Of a stretch of 40,492 bases of DNA, positions 31,373 through 38,555 are shown piece after piece (position 1 is the first letter of the stretch; every line of letters begins with the position of its first letter). The notes under the pieces were generated by a model. It saw only the letters and a list, made by a program, of their open reading frames with translations. It did not search any database and had not been told where the DNA came from. The DNA is from JBICIG01 sp043101605. Its GTDB lineage: Bacteria; Planctomycetota; Phycisphaerae; Phycisphaerales; UBA1924. A program made the position numbers and the translations under genes. The stretch lies in the NCBI GenBank assembly GCA_043101605.1, contig JBICIG010000012.1, positions 1 to 40,492 on the forward strand. The letters run 5' to 3'.

Positions 31373-34204
31373 GTGAAGAAGGGTATTTCGACTCTGGCGA
31401 TCGGTTCGGCGACGCTGCTCGCCGTGGCCGCGGGCTCGGCGATGGGCGACGACACCGTCCGCTCGCCCGGCAAGACGCTCGAGCAGCTTCGCCAGGACTT
31501 CCCGGGGGTGCGGGTCCACCGCGACCAGGGCCGCGTGGCGATGGTCTACGGCAAGCCGATGACGATGGGCGACAGCCCCGAGGCCGCCGCCGCCGAGTGG
31601 CTCGATCTCTACGCCCCGCTCTTCGGCGTCGATGATCTCCGGCTCGACCTCAACCGCGTCAACGACCTCAACCAGGGTCAGTTCACCGTCTTCGCGTTCG
31701 ACCAGACCGTCGACGGGCTGCCCGTCGAGTACGGGTCGGTCAAGGTTCTCGTGCTCAACGCCCAGGGCGGCACGCCCGACCAGGTCGTCTTCGCCTCGGC
31801 GAACATCGCGATCCCCTCGGCCAACGAGGTCCCCTTCTCGACCGACGCGGTGATCGACGGCGTCGACGCGGTGCTGAGCATCGCCCAGGAAGCCCAGTAC
31901 GCCGACATGGCCTTCTGGACCGACCCCGAGCAGGTCGTCTACATGGGCGAGAGCGACCGCCTGGTCGCGCGACCGGCGTGGAAGTTCACCGGCACCGATG
32001 ATCTCTCGCACCTGGCCGACCGCAAGATCACTTTCTTCGTTGATTCGATGACCGGCGAGCTCATCAACGCGCGCTCGGAGATCCACTACGACGATGTCAG
32101 CGGCACGGTCCGCGGCTTTGCGACGCCCGGCACGCTGCCGGACATCGCCGGCAACGCGCCCGTCCTCACGCTCGTCCCGGGCGTGCGCGTCGACCTCGCC
32201 GGCGGGAACAACAGCTTCACCGCCGACGACGGCACCTTCACCATCCCGCACGGCGGGACCACGCCCGTCACGCTCAACAGCAGCCTGGCGAACGGTCAGT
32301 GGTTCACCGTCACGACCGACCAGGGCTCGGTGCTGACCACCAGCGTCGGCACGACGCCCCCCGGCCCGGCGACGCTGACCTACAACCCCACGCCCAGCGA
32401 GTTCCTGACCGCGCAGGTCAACGGCGCGATCCACACGCATCTCATCCACAACTACATCGCCGACCGCGTCAACTTCGCCGCGATCGACTTCGCGATCCCC
32501 GTCAACACCAACCTGACCTCGGCATCGGGCATCACCGGGTGCAACGCGTTCTACAACGGATCGAGCATCAACTTCTTCCGCGCCATCAACGGGTGCGTGA
32601 ACTCGGCGTACACCACCGTCGTCGCCCACGAGTACGGGCACCACATCGTCAACCGCCTCGGGCTGGCCCAGGGCGCCTTCGGCGAGGGCTACGGCGACAC
32701 CGTCGCGATGCTGCTGTACGACACCAACATCGTCGGCGCCAACTTCCGCTTCAACAACGGCACGCAGATCCGCTCGCCCCAGGCCGCCAACCAGCAGTAC
32801 CCCTGCTCCAGCGGCGCGATCCACACCTGCGGGCAGATCCTCGGCGGCACCTGGTACGACATGCGCGACGGATTCGTCAACAAGTTCGGCACCGGCGCCG
32901 GGCTCGACAATGTCCGCCAGCTCCAGGTCGACTGGTCCATGATCACCGGCGGCGGCTCGGGCCTCAACTCGGCCCACCCCGGCACCGCGATCGAGGTCCT
33001 GACCATCAACGACAACGACGGCAACCTCGACAACGGCACCCCCGACTACGCCGAGATCTGCGCCGCCTTCGGCAACCGCAACATCAACTGCCCCCCCATC
33101 CAGACCTTCCTCTTCGACTTCCCCAACGGGCTGCCCGAACTCGCGGCCCCCGCCGGCGGCACCACCATCGAATTCAACCTCATCCCCAACGGCTCGAACC
33201 CCATCCCGGGCGAGACCGAACTGCAGTTCTTCGTCGACGGGCCCGTCCAGACCGTCCCCGCGACGCACCTCGGCGGCGACGCGTACTCGGTCACCATCCC
33301 CTCGCAGGACTGCGCCGATGTGATCAACTACCGCTTCAGCGGGTCGGACGGCAATGTCACCCTCGTCAACCCGACGCAGGGCTCGTACAGCGCCATCACC
33401 GCCTCCTCGCTCGACAGCATCTTCAGCGACGACTTCGAGACCAACCAGGGCTGGGGCGTCACCAACTCGCCCGGGCTCACCGCCGGCGCGTGGGAGCGCG
33501 GGTTCCCCGAGGGCAACGGGCGCGGCGACCCCGCCGACGACTTCGACGGCTCGGGCCAGTGCTACCTCACCGACATCAACCCGTTCGACAGCAACTCCGA
33601 CATCGACGGCGGGACCACCACGCTGACCAGCCCCGTCATGGACGCCAGCGGCGGCGAGGCGTTCATGTCCTACGCCACCTGGTTCGACAACACCGCCGGC
33701 AGCGCGCCCAACGAAGACATCATGACCGTCGAGATCTCCAACAACAACGGCGGCAGCTGGACGCAGGTCGAGCAGATCGGGCCCAGCGGGCCCCGCGCCG
33801 GCGGCGACTGGTACTACACCACCATCCGCGTCTCGGACTATGTCACCCCCACCAGCCAGATGCGTCTCCGCTTCACCGCGGGCGACCTCGGCTCGGGCTC
33901 GGTCGTCGAGGCGGGCGTCGACGCCGTCGATGTCTTCACCATCGACTGCACCACCGCCTCCTGCCCGGCCGACCTGACCGGCTCGTCGGATCCGAACGAT
34001 CCGTCCTTCGGCGTGCCCGACGGCGACGCCGACGGCGATGACTTCTTCTTCTACCTCGACGCCTTCAGCGCCAGCAACCTCGGCGTCTGCGACCTCACCG
34101 GCAGCAGCGACCCCAACGCCGGCTCCTACGGCAACCCCGATGGCGACTGCGACGGCGACGACTTCTTCTTCTACCTCGACCTCTTCGTCGGCGGCTGCCC
34201 GTAA
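31373..34204 (+). CDS. Secreted gluzincin metalloprotease (M4/M36-like) with dockerin-like tail
   Basis: 943 residues from GTG 31373, chosen because AAGGAAGGGG precedes it and a signal peptide (KKGISTLAIGSATLLAVAAG) follows. An FTP-type propeptide covers about 30-200 (QFTVFAFDQTVDGLPVEYGS), then a small beta domain (about 240-330). The peptidase has VVAHEYGHHIVNRLG with zinc ligands H419 and H423 and catalytic E420. FGEGYGD supplies E438, the third ligand at the gluzincin distance. HPGTAIEVL and NDNDGNLDNGTPDYAEICAAF complete the thermolysin/fungalysin-like half. An Ig-like linker and a jelly-roll domain like those of the M14 peptidase at 23229 follow, then the 80-residue tail. Expected to be an extracellular endopeptidase activated by propeptide removal. 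Confidence 0.92.
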   Translation: MKKGISTLAIGSATLLAVAAGSAMGDDTVRSPGKTLEQLRQDFPGVRVHRDQGRVAMVYGKPMTMGDSPEAAAAEWLDLYAPLFGVDDLRLDLNRVNDLNQGQFTVFAFDQTVDGLPVEYGSVKVLVLNAQGGTPDQVVFASANIAIPSANEVPFSTDAVIDGVDAVLSIAQEAQYADMAFWTDPEQVVYMGESDRLVARPAWKFTGTDDLSHLADRKITFFVDSMTGELINARSEIHYDDVSGTVRGFATPGTLPDIAGNAPVLTLVPGVRVDLAGGNNSFTADDGTFTIPHGGTTPVTLNSSLANGQWFTVTTDQGSVLTTSVGTTPPGPATLTYNPTPSEFLTAQVNGAIHTHLIHNYIADRVNFAAIDFAIPVNTNLTSASGITGCNAFYNGSSINFFRAINGCVNSAYTTVVAHEYGHHIVNRLGLAQGAFGEGYGDTVAMLLYDTNIVGANFRFNNGTQIRSPQAANQQYPCSSGAIHTCGQILGGTWYDMRDGFVNKFGTGAGLDNVRQLQVDWSMITGGGSGLNSAHPGTAIEVLTINDNDGNLDNGTPDYAEICAAFGNRNINCPPIQTFLFDFPNGLPELAAPAGGTTIEFNLIPNGSNPIPGETELQFFVDGPVQTVPATHLGGDAYSVTIPSQDCADVINYRFSGSDGNVTLVNPTQGSYSAITASSLDSIFSDDFETNQGWGVTNSPGLTAGAWERGFPEGNGRGDPADDFDGSGQCYLTDINPFDSNSDIDGGTTTLTSPVMDASGGEAFMSYATWFDNTAGSAPNEDIMTVEISNNNGGSWTQVEQIGPSGPRAGGDWYYTTIRVSDYVTPTSQMRLRFTAGDLGSGSVVEAGVDAVDVFTIDCTTASCPADLTGSSDPNDPSFGVPDGDADGDDFFFYLDAFSASNLGVCDLTGSSDPNAGSYGNPDGDCDGDDFFFYLDLFVGGCP
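33962..34204 (+). repeat. 80-residue C-terminal module, copy 1 (metalloprotease)
   Basis: Two units of ADLTGSSDPNDPSFG and PDGDADGDDFFFYLD type, bounded by Cys and ending GGCP. In unit 2, NAGSYGNP replaces NDPSFG. The DNA is nearly identical to copy 2 at 35937 over the first 150 bases or so. It resembles the GC-type dockerin tails known in planctomycetes (recalled from general knowledge). Confidence 0.9.
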
Positions 34205-34258
34205 GCGGCGCTCTGAGCACGCCACCCGCAACCTGGCGGTGTTGAAGTGAGTACAACC

Positions 34259-34295
34259 GAGGGTCCCGGCCACCGCCGGGGCCCTCGTTTCGTTT
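34259..34295 (+). terminator. Terminator after the metalloprotease
   Basis: GAGGGTCCCGGC, loop CACC and GCCGGGGCCCTC form a 12-bp stem with one G-T wobble, followed by GTTTCGTTT. Confidence 0.85.
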
Positions 34296-34355
34296 CCACG
34301 ACCCGACCCCTGGGGTTTGGGAACGCGGCGAGACATCCCAGCGAAGGAGTAGACC

Positions 34356-36179
34356 ATGCGGAGCGAGCGGCCAGGATGGATCTGCGCTTTGATTGCCGGC
34401 CTGGCGGGCTTTGCCGCGGCGCAGCCCGTGGCGACCTTCGAGGTGATCGCCAGGTCGGGGGACACGCCCGGCGGGCTCCCGGCGGGAGTTTCGATATCGC
34501 AGTTTGGCCGACCATTTGTTCCCTTTGGCGGGCCAGCGATCAACGAGAATGGAGAACTCTGGTTCGTCGCGTTGCTTCAGGGTGCCGGGGTAACGGACCA
34601 GAACAACGCCGCGGTCATCAGGGCCGGTCTCAATGGTTCACAGGTGTTGGTCCGCGACGGCGACCCGGCACCGGGCACCGAACCGGGCACCGAGTTCGGA
34701 TCGCTCAACTCCTTGCTCGGCACGAATGTGCGTTGGACCTCCAGCGGGGACCTCGCGGTGAGCGGCTTGCTGAGGGGACCCTCCGTCACCGATGAGAACG
34801 GCTCGGGCATCTGGCTCGATCGCGGCTCCGGATTGGAGTTGCTGCTCCGCCGCGGAACCCAGGCGCCGCTGCTGCCCGCCGGAGAGGTGATCACAGGCAT
34901 AGGGCTGAGTTGGAGTTCAAGCAACACCGGGCTGGTCTCCGCGGCGTCGCTCAATCTGCTCCAGAGCGTCGGCCAGCCCCCAGTCCAGTCGAGTTGGATT
35001 CTGGAAGGGAGCGATCTCCGGTTGATCGCGACCGAGCGTCTGCCCGTTGCCGTGGGTGTCTTGCCGTTTGCGCTCAGCGATCTTCGGCTGACCGATTCCG
35101 GGGTCGTCGCTGGGATGAACAGCGGCACGCTCTACCTCTGGGAAGACGGCATCCGATCAATCATGGCGCAGCCCGGTGATCCGGTTCCGAGTCTCCCCGC
35201 GGGAACGGTTCTTGACGACTCGAACGGCCCCCGGCTCGGGCTCGTCAGCGTAGCGGGGTCAGGACAGAGCCTGCTTTACTCGAGGTTGGCGGGCCCCGGG
35301 ATCGATGGCTCGAACAACAACGCGGTCATCCTCAGCACGCGCCAGGGTCTTCGCGTTGTCGCACGAGAGGGAGACCAGGCACCGGGGCGCCCGATCGGCC
35401 AAGCTTTCAGCACGCCCTCGGGAAGCAGCGAGGCGGTCACCGGCCTTGTGACAAGCCAGGGCGACTCGGCGTTCTCGTTCGCGCTGAGCAATGTTGCCAA
35501 CCCCGCAAACAGCATGGGAATCTGGGCCGAGATCGATGGCCGGCTGCGTCTGGTTGCACAGGCGGGCGAGCCAGCCCCGGGCACCGAGCCCGGCACTGTC
35601 TGGGACCAGTACGACCTCCGCACGCCGAGCGAGAGTTTCGTCTTTGATCAGGGCGATGATGGAACCGTCGTCCTCGCGGGCTCGCTCGTCGGCCCGGGCA
35701 TCAACCTCTTCAACGACCGCGGGCTCTGGGCGCACGACCGATTCGGGCGCACGCGCCTGATCATCCGCGAAGGTGACATGATCGACATCGACCCCGACCC
35801 GAACACGACGGACATCCGCCGAGTCCTCATTCTTGATGTACGGACGGAGAACGACTTCGTCAACGCACGCGGCCAGTTCGCGTTCCAGGCGCTGGTCGAA
35901 GGGGGCGCGGGCATCGTGGTCCGCGGCACGCTGCGCTGCCCGGCCGACCTGACCGGCTCGTCGGATCCGAACGATCCGTCCTTCGGCGTGCCCGACGGCG
36001 ACGCCGACGGCGATGACTTCTTCTTCTACCTCGACGCGTTCAGCGCCAGCAACCTCGGCGTCTGCGACCTCACCGGCAGCAGCGACCCGAACGAGCCGTC
36101 GTTCGGCAGCCCCGACGGCGACTGCGACGGCGACGACTTCTTCTTCTACCTCGACCTCTTCGTCGGCGGCTGCCCGTAA
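34356..36179 (+). CDS. Secreted propeller-like repeat protein with dockerin-like tail
   Basis: 607 residues. GAAGGAG precedes ATG 34356, and the signal peptide WICALIAGLAGFAAAQ ends near residue 23. The body has about six repeats of 70-90 residues, each with a Gly-x-x-x-Pro-Gly-x-x-x-Gly turn (RSGDTPGGLPAG, DGDPAPGTEPGTEF, RGTQAPLLPAGEV, PGDPVPSLPAGTV, EGDQAPGRPIGQAF, AGEPAPGTEPGTVW) and strands like LRLVAQ or LRVVAR. This resembles planctomycete repeat families of unknown function (DUF7453-like, from memory), probably a beta-propeller. No catalytic motif is visible. The body uses third positions less GC-biased than its neighbours, whereas the tail is strongly biased and almost identical to that of the previous gene. 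This suggests that body and tail have different histories. Confidence 0.88.
   Translation: MRSERPGWICALIAGLAGFAAAQPVATFEVIARSGDTPGGLPAGVSISQFGRPFVPFGGPAINENGELWFVALLQGAGVTDQNNAAVIRAGLNGSQVLVRDGDPAPGTEPGTEFGSLNSLLGTNVRWTSSGDLAVSGLLRGPSVTDENGSGIWLDRGSGLELLLRRGTQAPLLPAGEVITGIGLSWSSSNTGLVSAASLNLLQSVGQPPVQSSWILEGSDLRLIATERLPVAVGVLPFALSDLRLTDSGVVAGMNSGTLYLWEDGIRSIMAQPGDPVPSLPAGTVLDDSNGPRLGLVSVAGSGQSLLYSRLAGPGIDGSNNNAVILSTRQGLRVVAREGDQAPGRPIGQAFSTPSGSSEAVTGLVTSQGDSAFSFALSNVANPANSMGIWAEIDGRLRLVAQAGEPAPGTEPGTVWDQYDLRTPSESFVFDQGDDGTVVLAGSLVGPGINLFNDRGLWAHDRFGRTRLIIREGDMIDIDPDPNTTDIRRVLILDVRTENDFVNARGQFAFQALVEGGAGIVVRGTLRCPADLTGSSDPNDPSFGVPDGDADGDDFFFYLDAFSASNLGVCDLTGSSDPNEPSFGSPDGDCDGDDFFFYLDLFVGGCP
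35937..36179 (+). repeat. 80-residue C-terminal module, copy 2 (propeller-like protein)
   Basis: Same length and layout as copy 1. In the first 150 bases or so I count a single difference from copy 1 (GCC versus GCG); differences then cluster in the linker of unit 2 before identity resumes to the stop. Confidence 0.9.
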
Positions 36180-36213
36180 GCCAGACGCCTTCTCGGCAAC
36201 ACACCCAACCACG

Positions 36214-36242
36214 CGGGCCCGGAGCGATCCGGGCCCGTTTCC
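36214..36242 (+). terminator. Terminator after the propeller-like gene
   Basis: CGGGCCCGGA, loop GCGA and TCCGGGCCCG form a perfect 10-bp stem followed by TTTCCTTC. Confidence 0.8.
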
Positions 36243-36318
36243 TTCGCGCTCACGGCGTGCCGCGCGCGACCGATAACGAAGCCGGGGCTTTCGGCTCGGG
36301 ATTCCGCCGCGCGGCTGA

Positions 36319-36324
36319 TACGCT
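36319..36324 (+). promoter_or_regulatory. -10-like box of the esterase gene
   Basis: TACGCT followed by GGG, 21 bases before ATG 36346, leaving a short leader with GGAAGGAG as ribosome binding site. Confidence 0.35.
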
Positions 36325-36345
36325 GGGCAACCGGAAGGAGAGCCC

Positions 36346-37494
36346 ATGCCCCGACGCGTTCTCGCCCGCCCCGCACTCGCGATCGCGCTGCTCGCGACCG
36401 CCTCGCACGCCCAGCTCACCGACTTCATCGACGCCGGCCGCGGCCCGATCCCCCTGCGCGTGCCGACGACCTACTCGCCCGAGGAGCCCCTGCCGCTGAT
36501 CATCGCGCTGCACGGCTTCCAGCAGGACGGGCCCGAGGTCGAGGCATATTTCAACATCACGCCGCTGGTCGAGTCGCGCGGGTTCCTCTACATCGCGCCG
36601 TCGGGTCGGCGGAACTTCCTCGGGCTCGGCTACTGGAACGCCCTCGCCGCCTGCTGCGACCTGTTCAACAACAACCCCGACGACTCGGGCTATCTCCGCG
36701 CGCTCATCGAACTCATCCAGAGCGAATACAGCGTCGATCCGCGACGCATCCACATCGTCGGCTACTCCAACGGCGGGTTCATGGCCTACCGCATGGCGTG
36801 CGACCACAGCGACCTCATCGCCTCGATCGTCTCGCTCGCCGGCGCGATGCCCGATGACTCCGACCCGCCCTGCGCCGCCCACAACCCGGTCTCGGTCCTC
36901 CAGATCCACGGCACGGCCGACAGTGTCATCAACTACTTCGGCGGGACCATCGCCCTCGGCGGCGATTACCCCTCCGCGCTCGACTCCACCCGGGCGTGGG
37001 CCGCGTTCAACGGGTGCGATCTCACGCCCGAACCCAACGGCCCGCTCTTCGATCTCGCCGCGTCGGTGCCCGGTGCCGAATCGATGAGCGAGGTCTTCCG
37101 CACCAACTGCGCCACGGGATACGAAGCCGAGCTCTGGACGATGATGGACACCGACCACGGCCCACCCTTCATCGCCGACCCCGTCGAGCCGACCAACATC
37201 TTCGCGACCAGTTCGGTCGACTGGCTGCTCGCCCACCCCAAGCCCTCGAACTGCCCGGCCGACCTCACCGGCAGCAGCGATCCCAACGATCTGTCCTACG
37301 GCATGCCCGACGGCGACTCCGACGGCGACGACTTATTCTACTACCTCGACAACTTCAGCACCGGCTACACCGCCGTCTGCGACCTCACCGGCAGCAGCGA
37401 CCCCAACGACCCGTCCTTCGGCACGCCCGACGGCGACTGCGTCGGCGACGACTCCTTCTACTACCTCGATCTGTTCGCCGCCGGCTGCCCCTGA
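36346..37494 (+). CDS. Secreted CE1/PHB-depolymerase-like esterase with dockerin-like tail
   Basis: 382 residues. The signal peptide ARPALAIALLATASHAQ ends near residue 23. The alpha/beta-hydrolase of the LpqC/poly(3-hydroxybutyrate) depolymerase-feruloyl esterase group has the oxyanion segment LIIALHGFQQDG and nucleophile S141 in VGYSNGGFMAYRM. D192 lies in QIHGTADSVI, and the His is in MDTDHGPPF. These form a complete triad for cleaving extracellular esters (polyester storage granules or esterified polysaccharides). The 80-residue tail is the most divergent of the five: unit 2 reads DGDCVGDDSFYYLD, replacing a calcium-loop Asp with Val. It also holds a TTA codon, rare in DNA this GC-rich. 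The next gene starts 38 bases later with no terminator between, so they may be cotranscribed. Confidence 0.9.
   Translation: MPRRVLARPALAIALLATASHAQLTDFIDAGRGPIPLRVPTTYSPEEPLPLIIALHGFQQDGPEVEAYFNITPLVESRGFLYIAPSGRRNFLGLGYWNALAACCDLFNNNPDDSGYLRALIELIQSEYSVDPRRIHIVGYSNGGFMAYRMACDHSDLIASIVSLAGAMPDDSDPPCAAHNPVSVLQIHGTADSVINYFGGTIALGGDYPSALDSTRAWAAFNGCDLTPEPNGPLFDLAASVPGAESMSEVFRTNCATGYEAELWTMMDTDHGPPFIADPVEPTNIFATSSVDWLLAHPKPSNCPADLTGSSDPNDLSYGMPDGDSDGDDLFYYLDNFSTGYTAVCDLTGSSDPNDPSFGTPDGDCVGDDSFYYLDLFAAGCP
37252..37494 (+). repeat. 80-residue C-terminal module, copy 3 (esterase)
   Basis: Same 80-residue length, four Cys and GCP end. Unit 1 has NDLSYGMPDGDSDGDDLFYYLD. Unit 2 has Val in place of the fifth loop residue Asp. 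Confidence 0.88.
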
Positions 37495-37532
37495 GCCCGA
37501 GACCATTTCCACCGTTCCACAAGGAGAACGAC

Positions 37533-38342
37533 ATGCGTACCCAGACCGCTCTGACCGCTTCACTCATCGCGATCCTCGCCGGCGGCGCGTTCGCCCAGAC
37601 CGACATCAATCCGAGCGTCATCGCGTCCATCCGCGACAGCCCCAAGGACGGCACGCCCGACCTGCTCACCACCGATCCGCCCTTCAACGGGCTCCTCCGC
37701 GAGACCGGCAGCGCCGAGGACCGCGCCGTCCTCGAGTACGACATCTCCGCGTTCGCCGGCATGACCGTCACCAGCGCCACCATCGCGGGACGGGTTTCGG
37801 TCAACAACTCCTTCGACAACGGCACGCGCTCGTTCGACTTCATCATCTACGAGGCCAACGGCGTCGCCGAACTCGCCGACTTCAACGCCGCCGGCACCAC
37901 CGTCGGCTCCGGCTCTTACGCGCCGCCCAACGACAGTTCCTTCACCTTCAGCTTCGATGTCGCCGCCCTCGTCCAGGCCGCGCTCGACAACGGCGCCACC
38001 CACATCGGCCTGCTCGTCGATCCCACCAGCAACCCCAACTTCCCCAACATCCTCGACGACGAGACCATCCTCACCATCGCTGCCGAGCCCGGCACCTCCT
38101 GCCCCGCCGACCTCACCGGCAGCAGCGATCCGAACGATCCCTCCTACGGCATGCCCGACGGCGACGCCGACGGCGACGATTTCTTCTTCTACCTCGACGC
38201 CTTCAGCAACTCCCAGACCGCCATCTGCGATCTCACCGGCTCCTCCGACCCCAACGATCCCAGCTTCGGCAACCCCGACGGCGACTGCGACGGCGATGAC
38301 TTCTTCTTCTACCTCGATCTCTTTGTGACCGGCTGCCCGTAA
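37533..38342 (+). CDS. Secreted DNRLRE-like (CBM-like) protein with dockerin-like tail
   Basis: 269 residues from ATG 37533 with AAGGAG upstream. The signal peptide TALTASLIAILAGGAFAQ ends near residue 22. The single body domain of about 165 residues (RAVLEYDISAFAGMTVTSAT, then FDFIIYEANG, FSFDVAALVQAALDNGATHIG) follows the pattern of DNRLRE/CBM96-like jelly-rolls: a structural 'holds together as one unit' strand, a mid-domain property strand and a final 'V..lvq..l..g..higl' strand. Such domains often bind carbohydrate or pack beside enzymes. No catalytic residues are apparent. The 80-residue tail makes up almost a third of the protein. It is probably on one transcript with the esterase. Confidence 0.85.
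   Translation: MRTQTALTASLIAILAGGAFAQTDINPSVIASIRDSPKDGTPDLLTTDPPFNGLLRETGSAEDRAVLEYDISAFAGMTVTSATIAGRVSVNNSFDNGTRSFDFIIYEANGVAELADFNAAGTTVGSGSYAPPNDSSFTFSFDVAALVQAALDNGATHIGLLVDPTSNPNFPNILDDETILTIAAEPGTSCPADLTGSSDPNDPSYGMPDGDADGDDFFFYLDAFSNSQTAICDLTGSSDPNDPSFGNPDGDCDGDDFFFYLDLFVTGCP
38100..38342 (+). repeat. 80-residue C-terminal module, copy 4 (DNRLRE-like protein)
   Basis: Same layout: NDPSYGMPDGDADGDDFFFYLD in unit 1 and NDPSFGNPDGDCDGDDFFFYLD in unit 2, four Cys, ending TGCP. Confidence 0.9.
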
Positions 38343-38398
38343 CCACCCTCCCGCCCGGGGTCTCCCCGGGCTCCCTGCCGAACAAGACCGGTCCAGCG

Positions 38399-38458
38399 GC
38401 GAGGTTCCGGGGCACGGGTCCGAGAACGACCCGATCGCCCCGGAACCTCGCGGCTTTT
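38399..38458 (+). terminator. Terminator after the DNRLRE-like gene
   Basis: GCGAGGTTCCGGGGC (38399-38413) pairs perfectly over 15 bases with GCCCCGGAACCTCGC (38437-38451). The loop contains its own CGGGTC/GACCCG stem. GGCTTTTCC follows. Confidence 0.8.
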
Positions 38459-38484
38459 CCGGGCGGATCGAACCTCGGCGACGA

Positions 38485-38490
38485 TACATT
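38485..38490 (+). promoter_or_regulatory. -10 box of the lipoprotein gene
   Basis: TACATT followed by GG, 65 bases before ATG 38556. It matches the box before the M14 carboxypeptidase. GAAGAAGGGG serves as ribosome binding site near the ATG. Confidence 0.4.
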
Positions 38491-38555
38491 GGCACCGACC
38501 CGCCCGGGCCCCACGCCCGCACGGGTCTTCACCAACCGCGGAAGAAGGGGAACTC

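Noticed and set aside
31352..34543. 1063-codon minus-strand open frame opposite the metalloprotease
   Set aside because: Its Val/Asp/Glu-rich sequence mirrors the codon bias of the plus-strand protease, which has a signal peptide, HExxH and the C-terminal module.
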